DNA of 53,455 bases from an uncultured Actinomycetes bacterium. Its GTDB lineage: Bacteria > Actinomycetota > Thermoleophilia > RBG-16-64-13. The stretch lies in NCBI GenBank assembly GCA_903873715.1, contig CAIQPS010000107.1:1-53455 (forward strand). The letters run 5' to 3'. Position numbers and translations under genes: made by a program. This document shows positions 41,093 through 49,503 of this stretch, piece by piece. The notes beneath the pieces are model-generated. The model was given only the letters and a program-made list of their open reading frames with translations. It made no database searches and was not told the origin of the DNA. Numbering within the stretch: the stretch's first letter is position 1; every line of letters begins with the position of its first letter.

Positions 41093-42064
41093 CTACTGGA
41101 GCCTATCCAACAGTCGAGCCAATTCCTCAGTGTCTTTGTACGGCACCTCGATGACGCCACCCGTGCCCTTGTCCCGCACTTTCGGGACGACACCCAGCAA
41201 CCCGAAGAACGAGTCGCGGATGTGGTCCAGCACATCGCTGGGGAGACTCGAGGCCTGGACCGCCTTCTCCTGCTTCCCGGCCAGATCGGCCTCGCCCTTA
41301 CGGCGGACTTCTTCCTCCACCTGGCGCACCGAAAGGCCTTTCTCGGCGATGCGGCGGGCAAGGCGGATCTGGTCACCCCGGCCCTGGAGCCCAAGTAGTG
41401 CCCGGGCGTGCCCTTCAGAGAGCTCGCCTGTTGCCAGCGAGTCCTGGATGGGGGCCGGGAGATCCAGAAGCCGGATCTTGTTGGCGATGGCGGAGCGGCT
41501 CTTGCCGACCCGCGCAGCTAGTTTTTCCTGCGTCACGCCGAGATCTTCGAGCAGCACCTTCAGAGCGAACGCCTCGTCCACGGGATTGAGCTGCTGCCGG
41601 ACCACGTTCTCCACGAGCGCCAGTTCGAGACTCTCCACGTCGGACGCCGCCCTGATGATCGCCGGCACGACGGTGAATCCGGCCAGTTGGGCCGCTCGCC
41701 AGCGCCGTTCTCCGGCTATGAGTTCGTAGCCGTCCTCCACCCGGCGCACGATGACCGGCTGCACGACACCTACCGCGGAGATCGACGTCGCCAGTTCCTC
41801 CAGCGCGCCGGTGTCGAAGGCTCGCCGCGGCTGACGCGGATTGCGCCGGATGGCGGTCACCGGGAGGTCCACCACCCCGCCCCCGTCGCTGGGCAGAGCC
41901 TGCTCCAGGGTAGAACCGGCAGTCTGGGAGCCTCCCGAGAGCGTCGCGGCCGAGGACCCGGCGGCATCTCCGGCCGCAGACCCGAGCTCGTCGAGATAGC
42001 CGTCCGCACGCTCCTCACGAAGCAGAGCGGCCAGTCCCCTTCCCAATGCAGGCTTCTTAGCCAT
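41093..42064 (-). CDS. parB: Chromosome-partitioning protein ParB (CTPase, parS-binding)
   Basis: A 323-residue ParB/Spo0J. The N-terminus has the ParA-interacting PALGRGLAALL; the CTP-binding region contains NPRQPRR and GERRWRAAQLAG; the helix-turn-helix is around VTQEKLAARVGKSRSAIANKIRLL; and the C-terminal dimerisation helix ends ELARLLDRLQ. ATG 42064 starts 8 bases inside the end of parA. It would load on the parS site found in mnmG, about 3.1 kb upstream. The frame extends 12 codons further, but the PALGRGL motif shows that the true start is here. Confidence 0.96.
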   Translation of the reverse strand: MAKKPALGRGLAALLREERADGYLDELGSAAGDAAGSSAATLSGGSQTAGSTLEQALPSDGGGVVDLPVTAIRRNPRQPRRAFDTGALEELATSISAVGVVQPVIVRRVEDGYELIAGERRWRAAQLAGFTVVPAIIRAASDVESLELALVENVVRQQLNPVDEAFALKVLLEDLGVTQEKLAARVGKSRSAIANKIRLLDLPAPIQDSLATGELSEGHARALLGLQGRGDQIRLARRIAEKGLSVRQVEEEVRRKGEADLAGKQEKAVQASSLPSDVLDHIRDSFFGLLGVVPKVRDKGTGGVIEVPYKDTEELARLLDRLQ

Positions 42065-42815
42065 GGCTGATGACCTCCAGAGCCAGATCGAAATACGCAT
42101 CCGAGCCTGCGCAGCGCGGATCGAGCATCGAGACAGGTATGCCGTGACTGGGCGCCTCCGCCAAGCGCACGTTCCTAGGCACCACCGTGTTGAAGGTGAG
42201 GGCCGGGAAATGCTTCCTGATCTCCTCCTCGACCTGGCGAGCCAGGGCGGTCCGGAGATCCACCATAGTCAGTATCAGCCCCGCGATCCGCAGTGTCGGG
42301 TTGAGCCGGTCCTTTACCGCCGAGACCGTGGAGAGTAGCTGCGTGAGGCCTTCCAGGGCGTAGTACTCGGCCTGCACAGGGATCAGGACCGCCTCGGCGG
42401 CCACCAATCCGTTCACGGTCAGCAGCCCCAGCGACGGAGGGCAGTCGATGAAGACGAAGGAATAGCGCCCAGGTTCGAGGGAGGCTATCGCCTCCTTTAG
42501 GCGGTACTCGCGCCGTTCGAGGTCCGACAGGAGCATGCTGGCTCCCGCCATGTCCGAGGAAGAGGGCGCGACGTCCAGGCCGGGTACGGATGACGGCTGG
42601 ATGACGGAACTCAGGTCCTGCTCCCCGAGGAGCACGTCGAGGATGGCCGGCTCGCCCTGCGGGATCCGCACGCCCAGCCCGTGGGAGGCGTTGGCCTGCG
42701 AGTCCATGTCGATCAGCAGCACGCGCTCGCCCGCCTGGGCGATGCTGGCTGCCAGATTGATGGCCGTGGTCGTCTTGCCGACGCCGCCTTTTTGATTTGC
42801 GACTGCGTAGATCAG
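42057..42815 (-). CDS. parA: Chromosome-partitioning ATPase ParA/Soj, with a CTG start
   Basis: A 252-residue ParA with the deviant Walker A KGGVGKTTTAINLA beginning at about residue 10, LLIDMDSQ, and FIDCPPSLG. Together with ParB it moves and orients the replicated origins. Walker A lies only ten codons from the CTG at 42813-42815. An in-frame stop lies about 35 codons upstream and no ATG, GTG or TTG lies between it and Walker A, so translation most likely begins at CTG. GGGGGA stands 7 bases before the CTG, and the codon overlaps the rsmG stop as CTGA, like the ATGA and GTGA joints elsewhere. Product homology is certain; the start is inferred. Confidence 0.93.
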   Translation of the reverse strand: MIYAVANQKGGVGKTTTAINLAASIAQAGERVLLIDMDSQANASHGLGVRIPQGEPAILDVLLGEQDLSSVIQPSSVPGLDVAPSSSDMAGASMLLSDLERREYRLKEAIASLEPGRYSFVFIDCPPSLGLLTVNGLVAAEAVLIPVQAEYYALEGLTQLLSTVSAVKDRLNPTLRIAGLILTMVDLRTALARQVEEEIRKHFPALTFNTVVPRNVRLAEAPSHGIPVSMLDPRCAGSDAYFDLALEVISHG

Positions 42816-43537
42816 TGGTTCTTCCCCCGTTGCTTGTCGTCCCCCAGTGGCCGCTGGCTCGCCAGGCCGGGTCTGCGCGGATATGCGGGCGGAGTCGCCC
42901 GGACTTTCCTCGACATGTAGACCCAGCGGTTCTCAGCCGCCTCGAATGGCTCGAGTTTCAGCGAATCCAACTCGCCTCCGCCCAGTATATCGAGAGCCTT
43001 CTGGCCTTGAATACGCTCTTGGTTGGAGATCTCGCCCTTCATGGCGATCATGACGCCGCCCGGTGTGAGGAGCGGCATCGAGTACTCGGCGACCACCGGA
43101 AGCGCCGCCAATGCCCTGGAAACGACCAGATCGTGCGCCGTACGTCCGCCAGCTTGGCCGTACTCCTCGGCGCGGGCGCACTCGACGGATACGTTCGAGA
43201 GCCCCATCGCTGCTGCCGCCTCGGCGATGAAGGCGCACTTCTTCCTGAGCGACTCCACGGCTGTGACCCGGGCCTCCGGACGGACTAGGGCCAGAACCAG
43301 CGCCGGAAGACCGGCCCCGGACCCCAGATCGGCAGGGTACGAACAACTGCGGATGGGTTCAAGGCCCAGGAGCGAGAGGCAATCCAAGAAGTGGAACTCC
43401 TCGATCGCCAGCGGGTCGCGGATGCTTGTGACGTTGAATCCGGGACTGAGCAGCATGTCACCAAGCACGCTCAGCCCCACCAGCGCTTTGTCGTCAAGAC
43501 CGTAGGCCGCGTAGGCCCGTGTTTGAGTAAGTTCCAT
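42812..43537 (-). CDS. rsmG: 16S rRNA (guanine527-N7)-methyltransferase
   Basis: A 241-residue GidB/RsmG. The SAM-binding core is ADLGSGAGLPALVLALVRP, followed by VTAVESLRKKCAFI, and the family helix DLVVSRALAALP is present. It methylates N7 of G527 in 16S rRNA; loss in other bacteria gives low-level streptomycin resistance. ATG 43537 follows mnmG by 22 bases; the upstream open frame has no family similarity. The last 30 residues are a basic, low-complexity tail and the stop overlaps the parA start. Confidence 0.94.
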   Translation of the reverse strand: MELTQTRAYAAYGLDDKALVGLSVLGDMLLSPGFNVTSIRDPLAIEEFHFLDCLSLLGLEPIRSCSYPADLGSGAGLPALVLALVRPEARVTAVESLRKKCAFIAEAAAAMGLSNVSVECARAEEYGQAGGRTAHDLVVSRALAALPVVAEYSMPLLTPGGVMIAMKGEISNQERIQGQKALDILGGGELDSLKLEPFEAAENRWVYMSRKVRATPPAYPRRPGLASQRPLGDDKQRGKNH

Positions 43538-43559
43538 GGCGTGGGCCCGCGATCGCCGT

Positions 43560-45605
43560 CTACAGGCCGGCCGCGTCGGGTCCCGAGACACCCGGGAGGC
43601 TCGAGCGGTCAGCGGCGCCGGGCAGACCGGAGCCGTCCGCGCCCTTGCCGTCGCCGGCCCCATCGCCGTCGCCGTCCGACCGAAGATGCCGGTAGAGGTG
43701 CACCAGCAGGACGGAGATGTCTGCCGGCGATACGCCTGGTACTCGCGAAGCCTGGCCGAGCGTGGCCGGCCGCAGACGGCTCAACTTGTCCTTGGCCTCG
43801 TACGTCAGACCTTCCAGGGGCCAGTAGTCGAAGGCGTCGGGGACCGGCAGGGTCTCCGTGGCGCGATGCCGCCGGATCTCGGCGAGTTGGCGGCGGATGT
43901 AGCCTTCGTACCTGGCCTGGACCGCGAGTTGCTCGATGACCTCTGTCGGCGCCGCGGCCAAGCGGTCGCGATCGTCCTGGTCGAGCAGGGTCAGAAGATC
44001 GTCGAACGTCACCTGCGGTCTCCGCAGGAGACGACCGGCGGACTGCGATTCTTCCAGAGGCGCCGTCCCAAGAGCGGCCAAGAGGGCATCCGTCTCGGGC
44101 GTGGAGCGAATATTGATGCTCTCCAGCATCTCCGCGTACTCGTCGAACCGGCGCTGCTTCTCTTGGACGGACTCGAATTGCTCGTCCGTGAGCAGTCCGA
44201 GTCCGTGCCCCAGCCCGGAAAGCCGCTCCGCAGCGTTGTCGTGCCGCAAGAGCAGGCGATACTCCGCCCGCGACGTGAACATCCGGTACGGTTCGTCAAC
44301 GCCCTTGGTCACCAGGTCGTCTATCAGCACTCCGATATACGCCTGGCCGCGGCGCAGGATGAACGGGGCCTCCCCGCGAACGTGGAGAGCTGCGTTTATC
44401 CCTGCCATGAGCCCCTGCGCCGCGGCTTCCTCGTAGCCGGAGGTGCCATTGAGCTGGCCGGCGGAGAAAAGTCCCGCCACCGCCTTGGTCTGCAGACCCA
44501 GAGTCAGCTGTTGCGGCGGCAGATAGTCGTATTCCACGGCATAGCCGGGCCGCACCAGACGGGCGTTCTCGAGACCGGGAGTCGCCTTGATGATCTTCTC
44601 CTGCACGAAGACCGGCAGGCTGGTCGTGAGGCCTTGGAGGTACATCTCGTTCGTCGTGACCCCCTCCGGCTCGACGAACACCGGATGATGTTCCTTCTCC
44701 GGGAAGTTGATCAGCTTCCGGTCGATCGAGGGGCAGTAGCGAGGCCCCTTCCCGCTGACCGAGCCGCTCTTCAGCGGGCTCAAGTGCAGGTGCTTGGAGA
44801 CGACTTCATGGGTCGCCCCGGTCGTGTGCGTCAAATAGCAGGGGACCTGACGGCGCGGGGACGGAGTCTCCCAGTGGGAGAAGGAGAGCGGCGTCACATC
44901 CCCCTCTTGAGGGATCATCTTGTCCGGGTCGATCGTGGTGCCGTCGATCCGGGGCGGAGTGGCCGATTGGAATCTGTCCAGCTCGAGGCCAGCATCCAAT
45001 AGGCTCTGGGATAGGCGCAACGCGGGCAATTCACCGACTCGCCCTGCCGCAAAGATGCGGTCACCGATTACGATCTTGCCCCGCAGGAACGTCCCCGTGG
45101 CAAGGACGAGCGCCTGGCAGGGAAGATGGCGGCCGTCGGCCAGACGCAGTCCGCGGATTGTTTCACGTGAAACATCGAGACCGACCGCCTCCCCCTGAAC
45201 CACGTCCAGGTTGGGCGTCCGCGACAAGGTAACCTTCATCCAGTCTTCGTAGAGACGCTTGTCCGCCTGCGCCCGCAAGGCCCGTACAGCCGGCCCCTTG
45301 GAGGTATTGAGCATCTTCAGCTGGATGGATGCGCGGTCAGTATTCCGGCCCTGCTCGCCTCCAAGCGCGTCGACCTCACGCGTCAACTGCCCCTTGCCCA
45401 CCCCGCCGACAGCGGGATTGCACGGCATCAAGGCGATGTTGTCGATATGAAGGGTCACCAGCGCCGTGCGGCAGCCAATGCGTGCGGCAGCCAATGCCGC
45501 TTCGCACCCGGCATGCCCCGCCCCTACGACCACGACGTCGTATCCGCGACCTGCAGAGGGACGCGAGACCTTGCCGGCGACCACAGGTCCAGAAAGGTCA
45601 GGCAC
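43560..45605 (-). CDS. mnmG: tRNA uridine 5-carboxymethylaminomethyl modification enzyme MnmG
   Basis: A 681-residue MnmG (GidA) that with MnmE adds the 5-carboxymethylaminomethyl group to U34 of several tRNAs. The FAD motif is VVVVGAGHAGCEAA; the cysteine motif PCNPAVGGVGKGQL and the second catalytic-Cys region VPCYLTHTT are intact; the C-terminal GidA-associated helical domain that binds MnmE is complete (to RVPGVSPADISVLLVHL). Two GTG starts are possible; 45605 is chosen because of GAGG 5 bases before it and only 8 bases of overlap with the preceding gene, while 45641 would overlap by 44. A perfect parS site lies within it. Confidence 0.94.
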   Translation of the reverse strand: MPDLSGPVVAGKVSRPSAGRGYDVVVVGAGHAGCEAALAAARIGCRTALVTLHIDNIALMPCNPAVGGVGKGQLTREVDALGGEQGRNTDRASIQLKMLNTSKGPAVRALRAQADKRLYEDWMKVTLSRTPNLDVVQGEAVGLDVSRETIRGLRLADGRHLPCQALVLATGTFLRGKIVIGDRIFAAGRVGELPALRLSQSLLDAGLELDRFQSATPPRIDGTTIDPDKMIPQEGDVTPLSFSHWETPSPRRQVPCYLTHTTGATHEVVSKHLHLSPLKSGSVSGKGPRYCPSIDRKLINFPEKEHHPVFVEPEGVTTNEMYLQGLTTSLPVFVQEKIIKATPGLENARLVRPGYAVEYDYLPPQQLTLGLQTKAVAGLFSAGQLNGTSGYEEAAAQGLMAGINAALHVRGEAPFILRRGQAYIGVLIDDLVTKGVDEPYRMFTSRAEYRLLLRHDNAAERLSGLGHGLGLLTDEQFESVQEKQRRFDEYAEMLESINIRSTPETDALLAALGTAPLEESQSAGRLLRRPQVTFDDLLTLLDQDDRDRLAAAPTEVIEQLAVQARYEGYIRRQLAEIRRHRATETLPVPDAFDYWPLEGLTYEAKDKLSRLRPATLGQASRVPGVSPADISVLLVHLYRHLRSDGDGDGAGDGKGADGSGLPGAADRSSLPGVSGPDAAGL
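45159..45174. promoter_or_regulatory. parS centromere site
   Basis: TGTTTCACGTGAAACA, the perfect 16-bp palindromic ParB-binding site, lies inside mnmG, where it encodes part of the sequence around VSRETI. It is about 6.8 kb from the probable oriC, the usual distance. It is the only perfect copy noticed in the window. Confidence 0.95.
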
Positions 45606-46776
45606 CGCAGCCTCGATCCCGAAGGGCAGCGGCGACGGCACCAGCCACTTCCACGCCCGACGTCAGGCTCTCCAGGTAGGTGCGAGCGCCACCGGCCCGC
45701 CCCACAACCCACACGGCGGTGGGGCCGCCAGCGGTCCCGAACCTGCCTCCATCCAGACCCGCGACCGTCTTAGCGGTGACGCGCACGGGCATACGAGTGA
45801 GGACAGAGGCGTCCTCCACCACACCCACGGGCACCCCCGGGTCCAGGTACACCTCCCGAGTTGCGGAACCGTCAGGCGAGATCACCGGACCTTCGCCGGC
45901 CAACTCCGACGCCGCGCTGCTCTCGAGGACCATGGCGAGCCGGGGGTGGTCAAGGTGAGGGGCCGGCGGGAAACCCTCCGGCCAAGCGGTGGTCGGACTA
46001 CCAGACGCCAAGCCGCTCAGGTGACGGGTCTCCAGACTGCCGCTGTTCGCAATCCGCGCGCCGATGGCCTCCGCGAGCGCGTCGAAGTCACGTTCGAGCG
46101 CGCGAGCGCCCACTTCGAGTTCGACGGTCTGGAAACAGGCCCCAAGGCCATCGAGGGCCCGGTACAGCCCTTCGGAAGCCGGCTCCCCGTACCGCCCACC
46201 CTGGACGACGTCGCAGCCGACCTCGGTCTGAGCGTCCAGACTCAACCCGGCCGCAAGTATCACTGCATCGGCCTCGAACACCTCGCCGAAGATCGTCTCG
46301 ACCTGCGCGCGTCGGGGGTGCTGCGCGTGCAGGGGCTGGTGCCCGGCGTCGCCGTCCTGGACAAGCCGCAGATCGGTCACGAACCCCTGCCTGAACCGGA
46401 GGTTGGGAACCGCCTCGAGCAACCGTTTGGTCTCGACGCTGATCCTGCGGCGATCGACGTTGATCGAAGACCCGCCGTCCTCAGGCGCCATTCCGGCTTC
46501 GAGCCATATCGAGCGTAACGGCTCGGGAAGGGTGGCCAGTTTCTGCTCCAGTTCGCCCCGCCCCATCTCCGAAGCGACGAGATCCGGCCCGTAAGCCGGC
46601 AATCCCACGCGATCCATAGCGCTGTTTATGAGAGTCACTTGGATGCCGGACCCCGCCAATGCCACCGCGCAGGCGCAACCGGACACCCCAGCACCGACTA
46701 CAAGTGCATTGGGAGCATCGGCCCCGGCCCCCTGGCCGTCGCCCGTCACCTGATCCGTCATCCTGTCCGTGTCCAT
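45598..46776 (-). CDS. MnmG-like FAD protein lacking the cysteine motif and C-terminal domain
   Basis: A 392-residue flavoprotein placed between mnmE (14-base gap) and mnmG (its stop overlaps the mnmG start region). It begins with a Rossmann motif VVGAGVSGCACAVAL, and along its length aligns by eye with the neighbouring MnmG: GGRYGEPAS to AGRVGELPA, SPDGSATREVYL to EPEGVTTNEMYL, and VGRAGGARTYLESLTSGVEVAGAVAAAL to AGQLNGTSGYEEAAAQGLMAGINAAL. The MnmG PCNPAVGG segment is replaced by PAYGPDLVA, removing the catalytic Cys, and the MnmE-binding C-terminal domain is absent. ATG 46776 is the first start after mnmE and the frame opens only as a shadow beyond it. It may be a partner or regulator of MnmEG, or act on another substrate; no function is claimed. 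Confidence 0.78.
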   Translation of the reverse strand: MDTDRMTDQVTGDGQGAGADAPNALVVGAGVSGCACAVALAGSGIQVTLINSAMDRVGLPAYGPDLVASEMGRGELEQKLATLPEPLRSIWLEAGMAPEDGGSSINVDRRRISVETKRLLEAVPNLRFRQGFVTDLRLVQDGDAGHQPLHAQHPRRAQVETIFGEVFEADAVILAAGLSLDAQTEVGCDVVQGGRYGEPASEGLYRALDGLGACFQTVELEVGARALERDFDALAEAIGARIANSGSLETRHLSGLASGSPTTAWPEGFPPAPHLDHPRLAMVLESSAASELAGEGPVISPDGSATREVYLDPGVPVGVVEDASVLTRMPVRVTAKTVAGLDGGRFGTAGGPTAVWVVGRAGGARTYLESLTSGVEVAGAVAAALRDRGCGA

Positions 46777-46790
46777 TGCTTCGCCCGTCT

Positions 46791-48386
46791 CTACTTGCCG
46801 ATGCAGAATCGGCTGAATATCTCGTCCAGAAGGTCCTGGGTCAGGTCCTCGCCGGTGATGCGGCCGAGCGCCGACACGGCTTCCCGGATGTCCTCGCAGA
46901 CAAGCTCCTCGTCGTCTTCGCGAGAGGCGGTCGCAAGGGCGCATTCCGTGTGGGAGAAGGCTTCCCCGACCAGACCTCGCTGCCGCTCCGTGGCAAGAAC
47001 GGGCTCCTCCAGATGAAGGCCCTCACCGCCGCTGATGACCGCCTCGATGGTGGCCCTCAACTCGTCCAAGCCCTCGCCGGTCGCGGCGGAAACGCCGCAG
47101 ACACGCCATCCGCCCGCCGCGCCGGGTTCTCCACCCAACACCGCCGCCAGACTGTCGATCCTCGAAACGGCTCCCGCGCCGCCCTCTCGGGCCTCGCCAG
47201 ACTCTTCGGCGCCGCCAACCCCCGCGGCCCCGCCGGCCTCGCGGGCAGATCCACCTTCGCCGCCCCGGCCGCCCTCGCCGGACCGCGCCCGGTCGCCGAT
47301 GAGGTCCACTTTGTTGCAGACCACGATCGCACGGCCTCGATCCAGCCCACGGATGAACTCGTAGTCCTCCTCGCTCCACTCCGCCGACGCGTCGAGCACC
47401 GCAAGGACGAGATCCGCTTGCTCCATCGCCTTCACGGAGCGCGCCACGCCCAGCTGCTCGACATGGTCGCCCCCGCTCCTGATACCCGCGGTGTCGACAA
47501 GATGGATGGGGATGCCGCCGATCTCCATGAGTTCTTCGACCGTGTCGCGGGTGGTGCCGGGGATGTCCGACACGATGGCGCGTTCCCGCATGAGCAGGGC
47601 ATTGAGCAGAGAGCTCTTGCCCACGTTCGGCTTCCCGACGATTGCGGTGCGCAGACCATGCTCGAGAGCCTGGCCGACGAACGCCGTCTTGAGCAGCTTG
47701 TCCAGATCCATCCGGGCAGCCTGCAAACCTCCCCGAAGACCGGTCCAATCGAGAGCGTCGATGTCCTCGTCCGAGAAGTCGACGGTCGCCTCGATCTGCG
47801 CGAGCAGACCCACCAGCGCGTGGCGCGCCGCCCTCAGCTTCTCGGAGAGACCGCCCTCCAGTTGCCGCACCGACGCCCTCAGAGCCCCGGAGCTGCGGGC
47901 CGAGACTATCGCGGCCACACTCTCGGCCTGCGCCAGGTCTATGCGCCCGTTAAGGAAGGCCCTCTTGGTGAACTCGCCGGGTTCGGCAGGCCTTGCGCCG
48001 AGATGCACCAGCAGCCGCAGCACCGCCCGCTGCGCCGCCACTCCGCCATGGCAATGCACCTCGACCACGTCCTCACGGGTGTAGGAGTGGGGCGCGCGCA
48101 TCACGGCCACGAGCACTTCGTCAACGTCGTGCCCGTCACGCGGATCGACCACGTGGCCGTACGAAAGCTTGTACGTGCCCTGAAGCCCCCCGGCAGCCCC
48201 CTTGCCCGGCCGGAACACAGAAGCCGCGATACCTACCGCTTCTGGACCGCTCATCCTGACGATCCCGATGGCGCCGATCCCGGTGCCGGTCGAGAGCGCC
48301 ACGATGGTGTCCTCGTCCCACGCGGGAGGGCCACCGGCAATGCCGGAGCCCAGTGAAGGCTCGATATGTGGACTGTCGGACGTCAC
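46791..48386 (-). CDS. mnmE: tRNA modification GTPase MnmE
   Basis: A 531-residue MnmE (TrmE/ThdF). The formyl-THF-binding N-domain starts DTIVALSTGTGIGAIGIVRMSG; the Ras-like G domain has GKPNVGKSSLLN, DIPGTTRDT, DTAGIR and NKVDL; the protein ends FCIGK with the catalytic Cys. It works with MnmG on U34 of tRNA. The G domain has an unusual 40-residue Gly/Ala/Glu-rich insert after NKVDL (GEGGRGGEGG...), absent from typical MnmE. The GTG at 48384-48386 is the likely start; the frame is open far upstream without family similarity. Confidence 0.95.
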   Translation of the reverse strand: MTSDSPHIEPSLGSGIAGGPPAWDEDTIVALSTGTGIGAIGIVRMSGPEAVGIAASVFRPGKGAAGGLQGTYKLSYGHVVDPRDGHDVDEVLVAVMRAPHSYTREDVVEVHCHGGVAAQRAVLRLLVHLGARPAEPGEFTKRAFLNGRIDLAQAESVAAIVSARSSGALRASVRQLEGGLSEKLRAARHALVGLLAQIEATVDFSDEDIDALDWTGLRGGLQAARMDLDKLLKTAFVGQALEHGLRTAIVGKPNVGKSSLLNALLMRERAIVSDIPGTTRDTVEELMEIGGIPIHLVDTAGIRSGGDHVEQLGVARSVKAMEQADLVLAVLDASAEWSEEDYEFIRGLDRGRAIVVCNKVDLIGDRARSGEGGRGGEGGSAREAGGAAGVGGAEESGEAREGGAGAVSRIDSLAAVLGGEPGAAGGWRVCGVSAATGEGLDELRATIEAVISGGEGLHLEEPVLATERQRGLVGEAFSHTECALATASREDDEELVCEDIREAVSALGRITGEDLTQDLLDEIFSRFCIGK

Positions 48387-48675
48387 GTGCGTGAAAGTGT
48401 CCCTTGACCGCTGAAACAGGGCTGAAGATGATGCCAGAAAAACAGGCCGCCCGCATCCGTGGCCGGCTTCTCGCCGTTCGGTGCCGCCACGCCATACCGC
48501 CACGCGGCGGCCTGGCCGGTCCGCCATAAGGTCTCGGCCCGCCGGGAGGTCTCGACGATCGAGGCCGCCGCCGGCTTTCGCCGCTCAGGCCGCCGTGCGC
48601 CCTCGCCAAGCCTGAGGCAGACCGCCCTCCGAGACAGACCGCGCCCGGAGACAGCCAGCGCCCCGAGGCGCCGTG

Positions 48676-49503
48676 CTACCTGCGCGAGTCCCTGACCGGC
48701 GTGATGACCACGGCCCGGTTCGGTTCGCGGCCCTGGCTGGCAGTGGCGACGTCCCTGCGGTCGCGCAGCGTGAGGTGAACGATCTTCCGCTCGGCCGGGG
48801 TCATCGGGGTCAACTGAGCCGGGCGTCCGCGCTTCGCGACCTCGTCGGCCTTGCGCAGAGCCACCCGCTCGATCTGCCGGCGGCGGCGCTCCTTGTACCC
48901 CTCAGCGTCGAGCTCGACGCGGCGGCGCGGATGCGCCCCCGAGAACACGGCGATGCTCGCCAGGTATTCGATGGCGTCGATGGTCTGGCCGCGCCGGCCG
49001 ATGAATATCCCCATGTCCTCGCCACTCACCTCGGCGGACAGTTCTTCCGCCCCTTCAGTGATGTGGATGTCGGCGGCTAGACCCAGCTCGTCGAGCACGC
49101 GGGACAGGAACGCCCGCAACCGAGCGGCGTCCGGACTGTCGTCCTCCTCGGAGTCGGGCACCCATTGGCCCCTGGGCCGCCGGTATTCCTCGTCTTCGTA
49201 GTCGTCCTCGTCGTCCTCGTCGTCGTCGTGCCGGAGCAGCTCCGGCGGCATGGAGTCGTCCTCGGGGCCGAGGAAATCGAACTCGTCACCGACGAGCGCC
49301 ACCTCGACCACCGCATCGACGGCACCCACCCCCATGAATCCCTCTTCCGGGGGGATGATGATCGTCACTTCATACTGGTCCTCGGCGAGCTCGCCGGGGG
49401 CGAAGTCGAGCTCAGCTAGAGCCCTTTGAACCGCCATCTCCACGGTCCGGCCGTTGGCCCTTGCTACCTGCTGCCTGCCCTTTTGCTGACGTCCCTTGGC
49501 CAC
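48676..49503 (-). CDS. jag: Jag/KhpB-type KH-R3H RNA-binding protein
   Basis: A 275-residue protein with a Jag_N domain (NGRTVEMAVQRALAELD), a long acidic linker (HDDDEDDEDDYEDEEY, about residues 92-107), a KH domain containing GIFIGRRGQTIDAIEYLASIA, and an R3H domain near KERRRRQIERVALRKADE followed by LTPMTPAERKIVHLTL. In other bacteria KhpB binds many RNAs, affects envelope and cell-division control, and is normally next to yidC, as here. ATG 49501-49503 lies 92 bases inside the 3' end of yidC; later starts lose the Jag_N domain. Confidence 0.93.
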   Translation of the reverse strand: MAKGRQQKGRQQVARANGRTVEMAVQRALAELDFAPGELAEDQYEVTIIIPPEEGFMGVGAVDAVVEVALVGDEFDFLGPEDDSMPPELLRHDDDEDDEDDYEDEEYRRPRGQWVPDSEEDDSPDAARLRAFLSRVLDELGLAADIHITEGAEELSAEVSGEDMGIFIGRRGQTIDAIEYLASIAVFSGAHPRRRVELDAEGYKERRRRQIERVALRKADEVAKRGRPAQLTPMTPAERKIVHLTLRDRRDVATASQGREPNRAVVITPVRDSRR

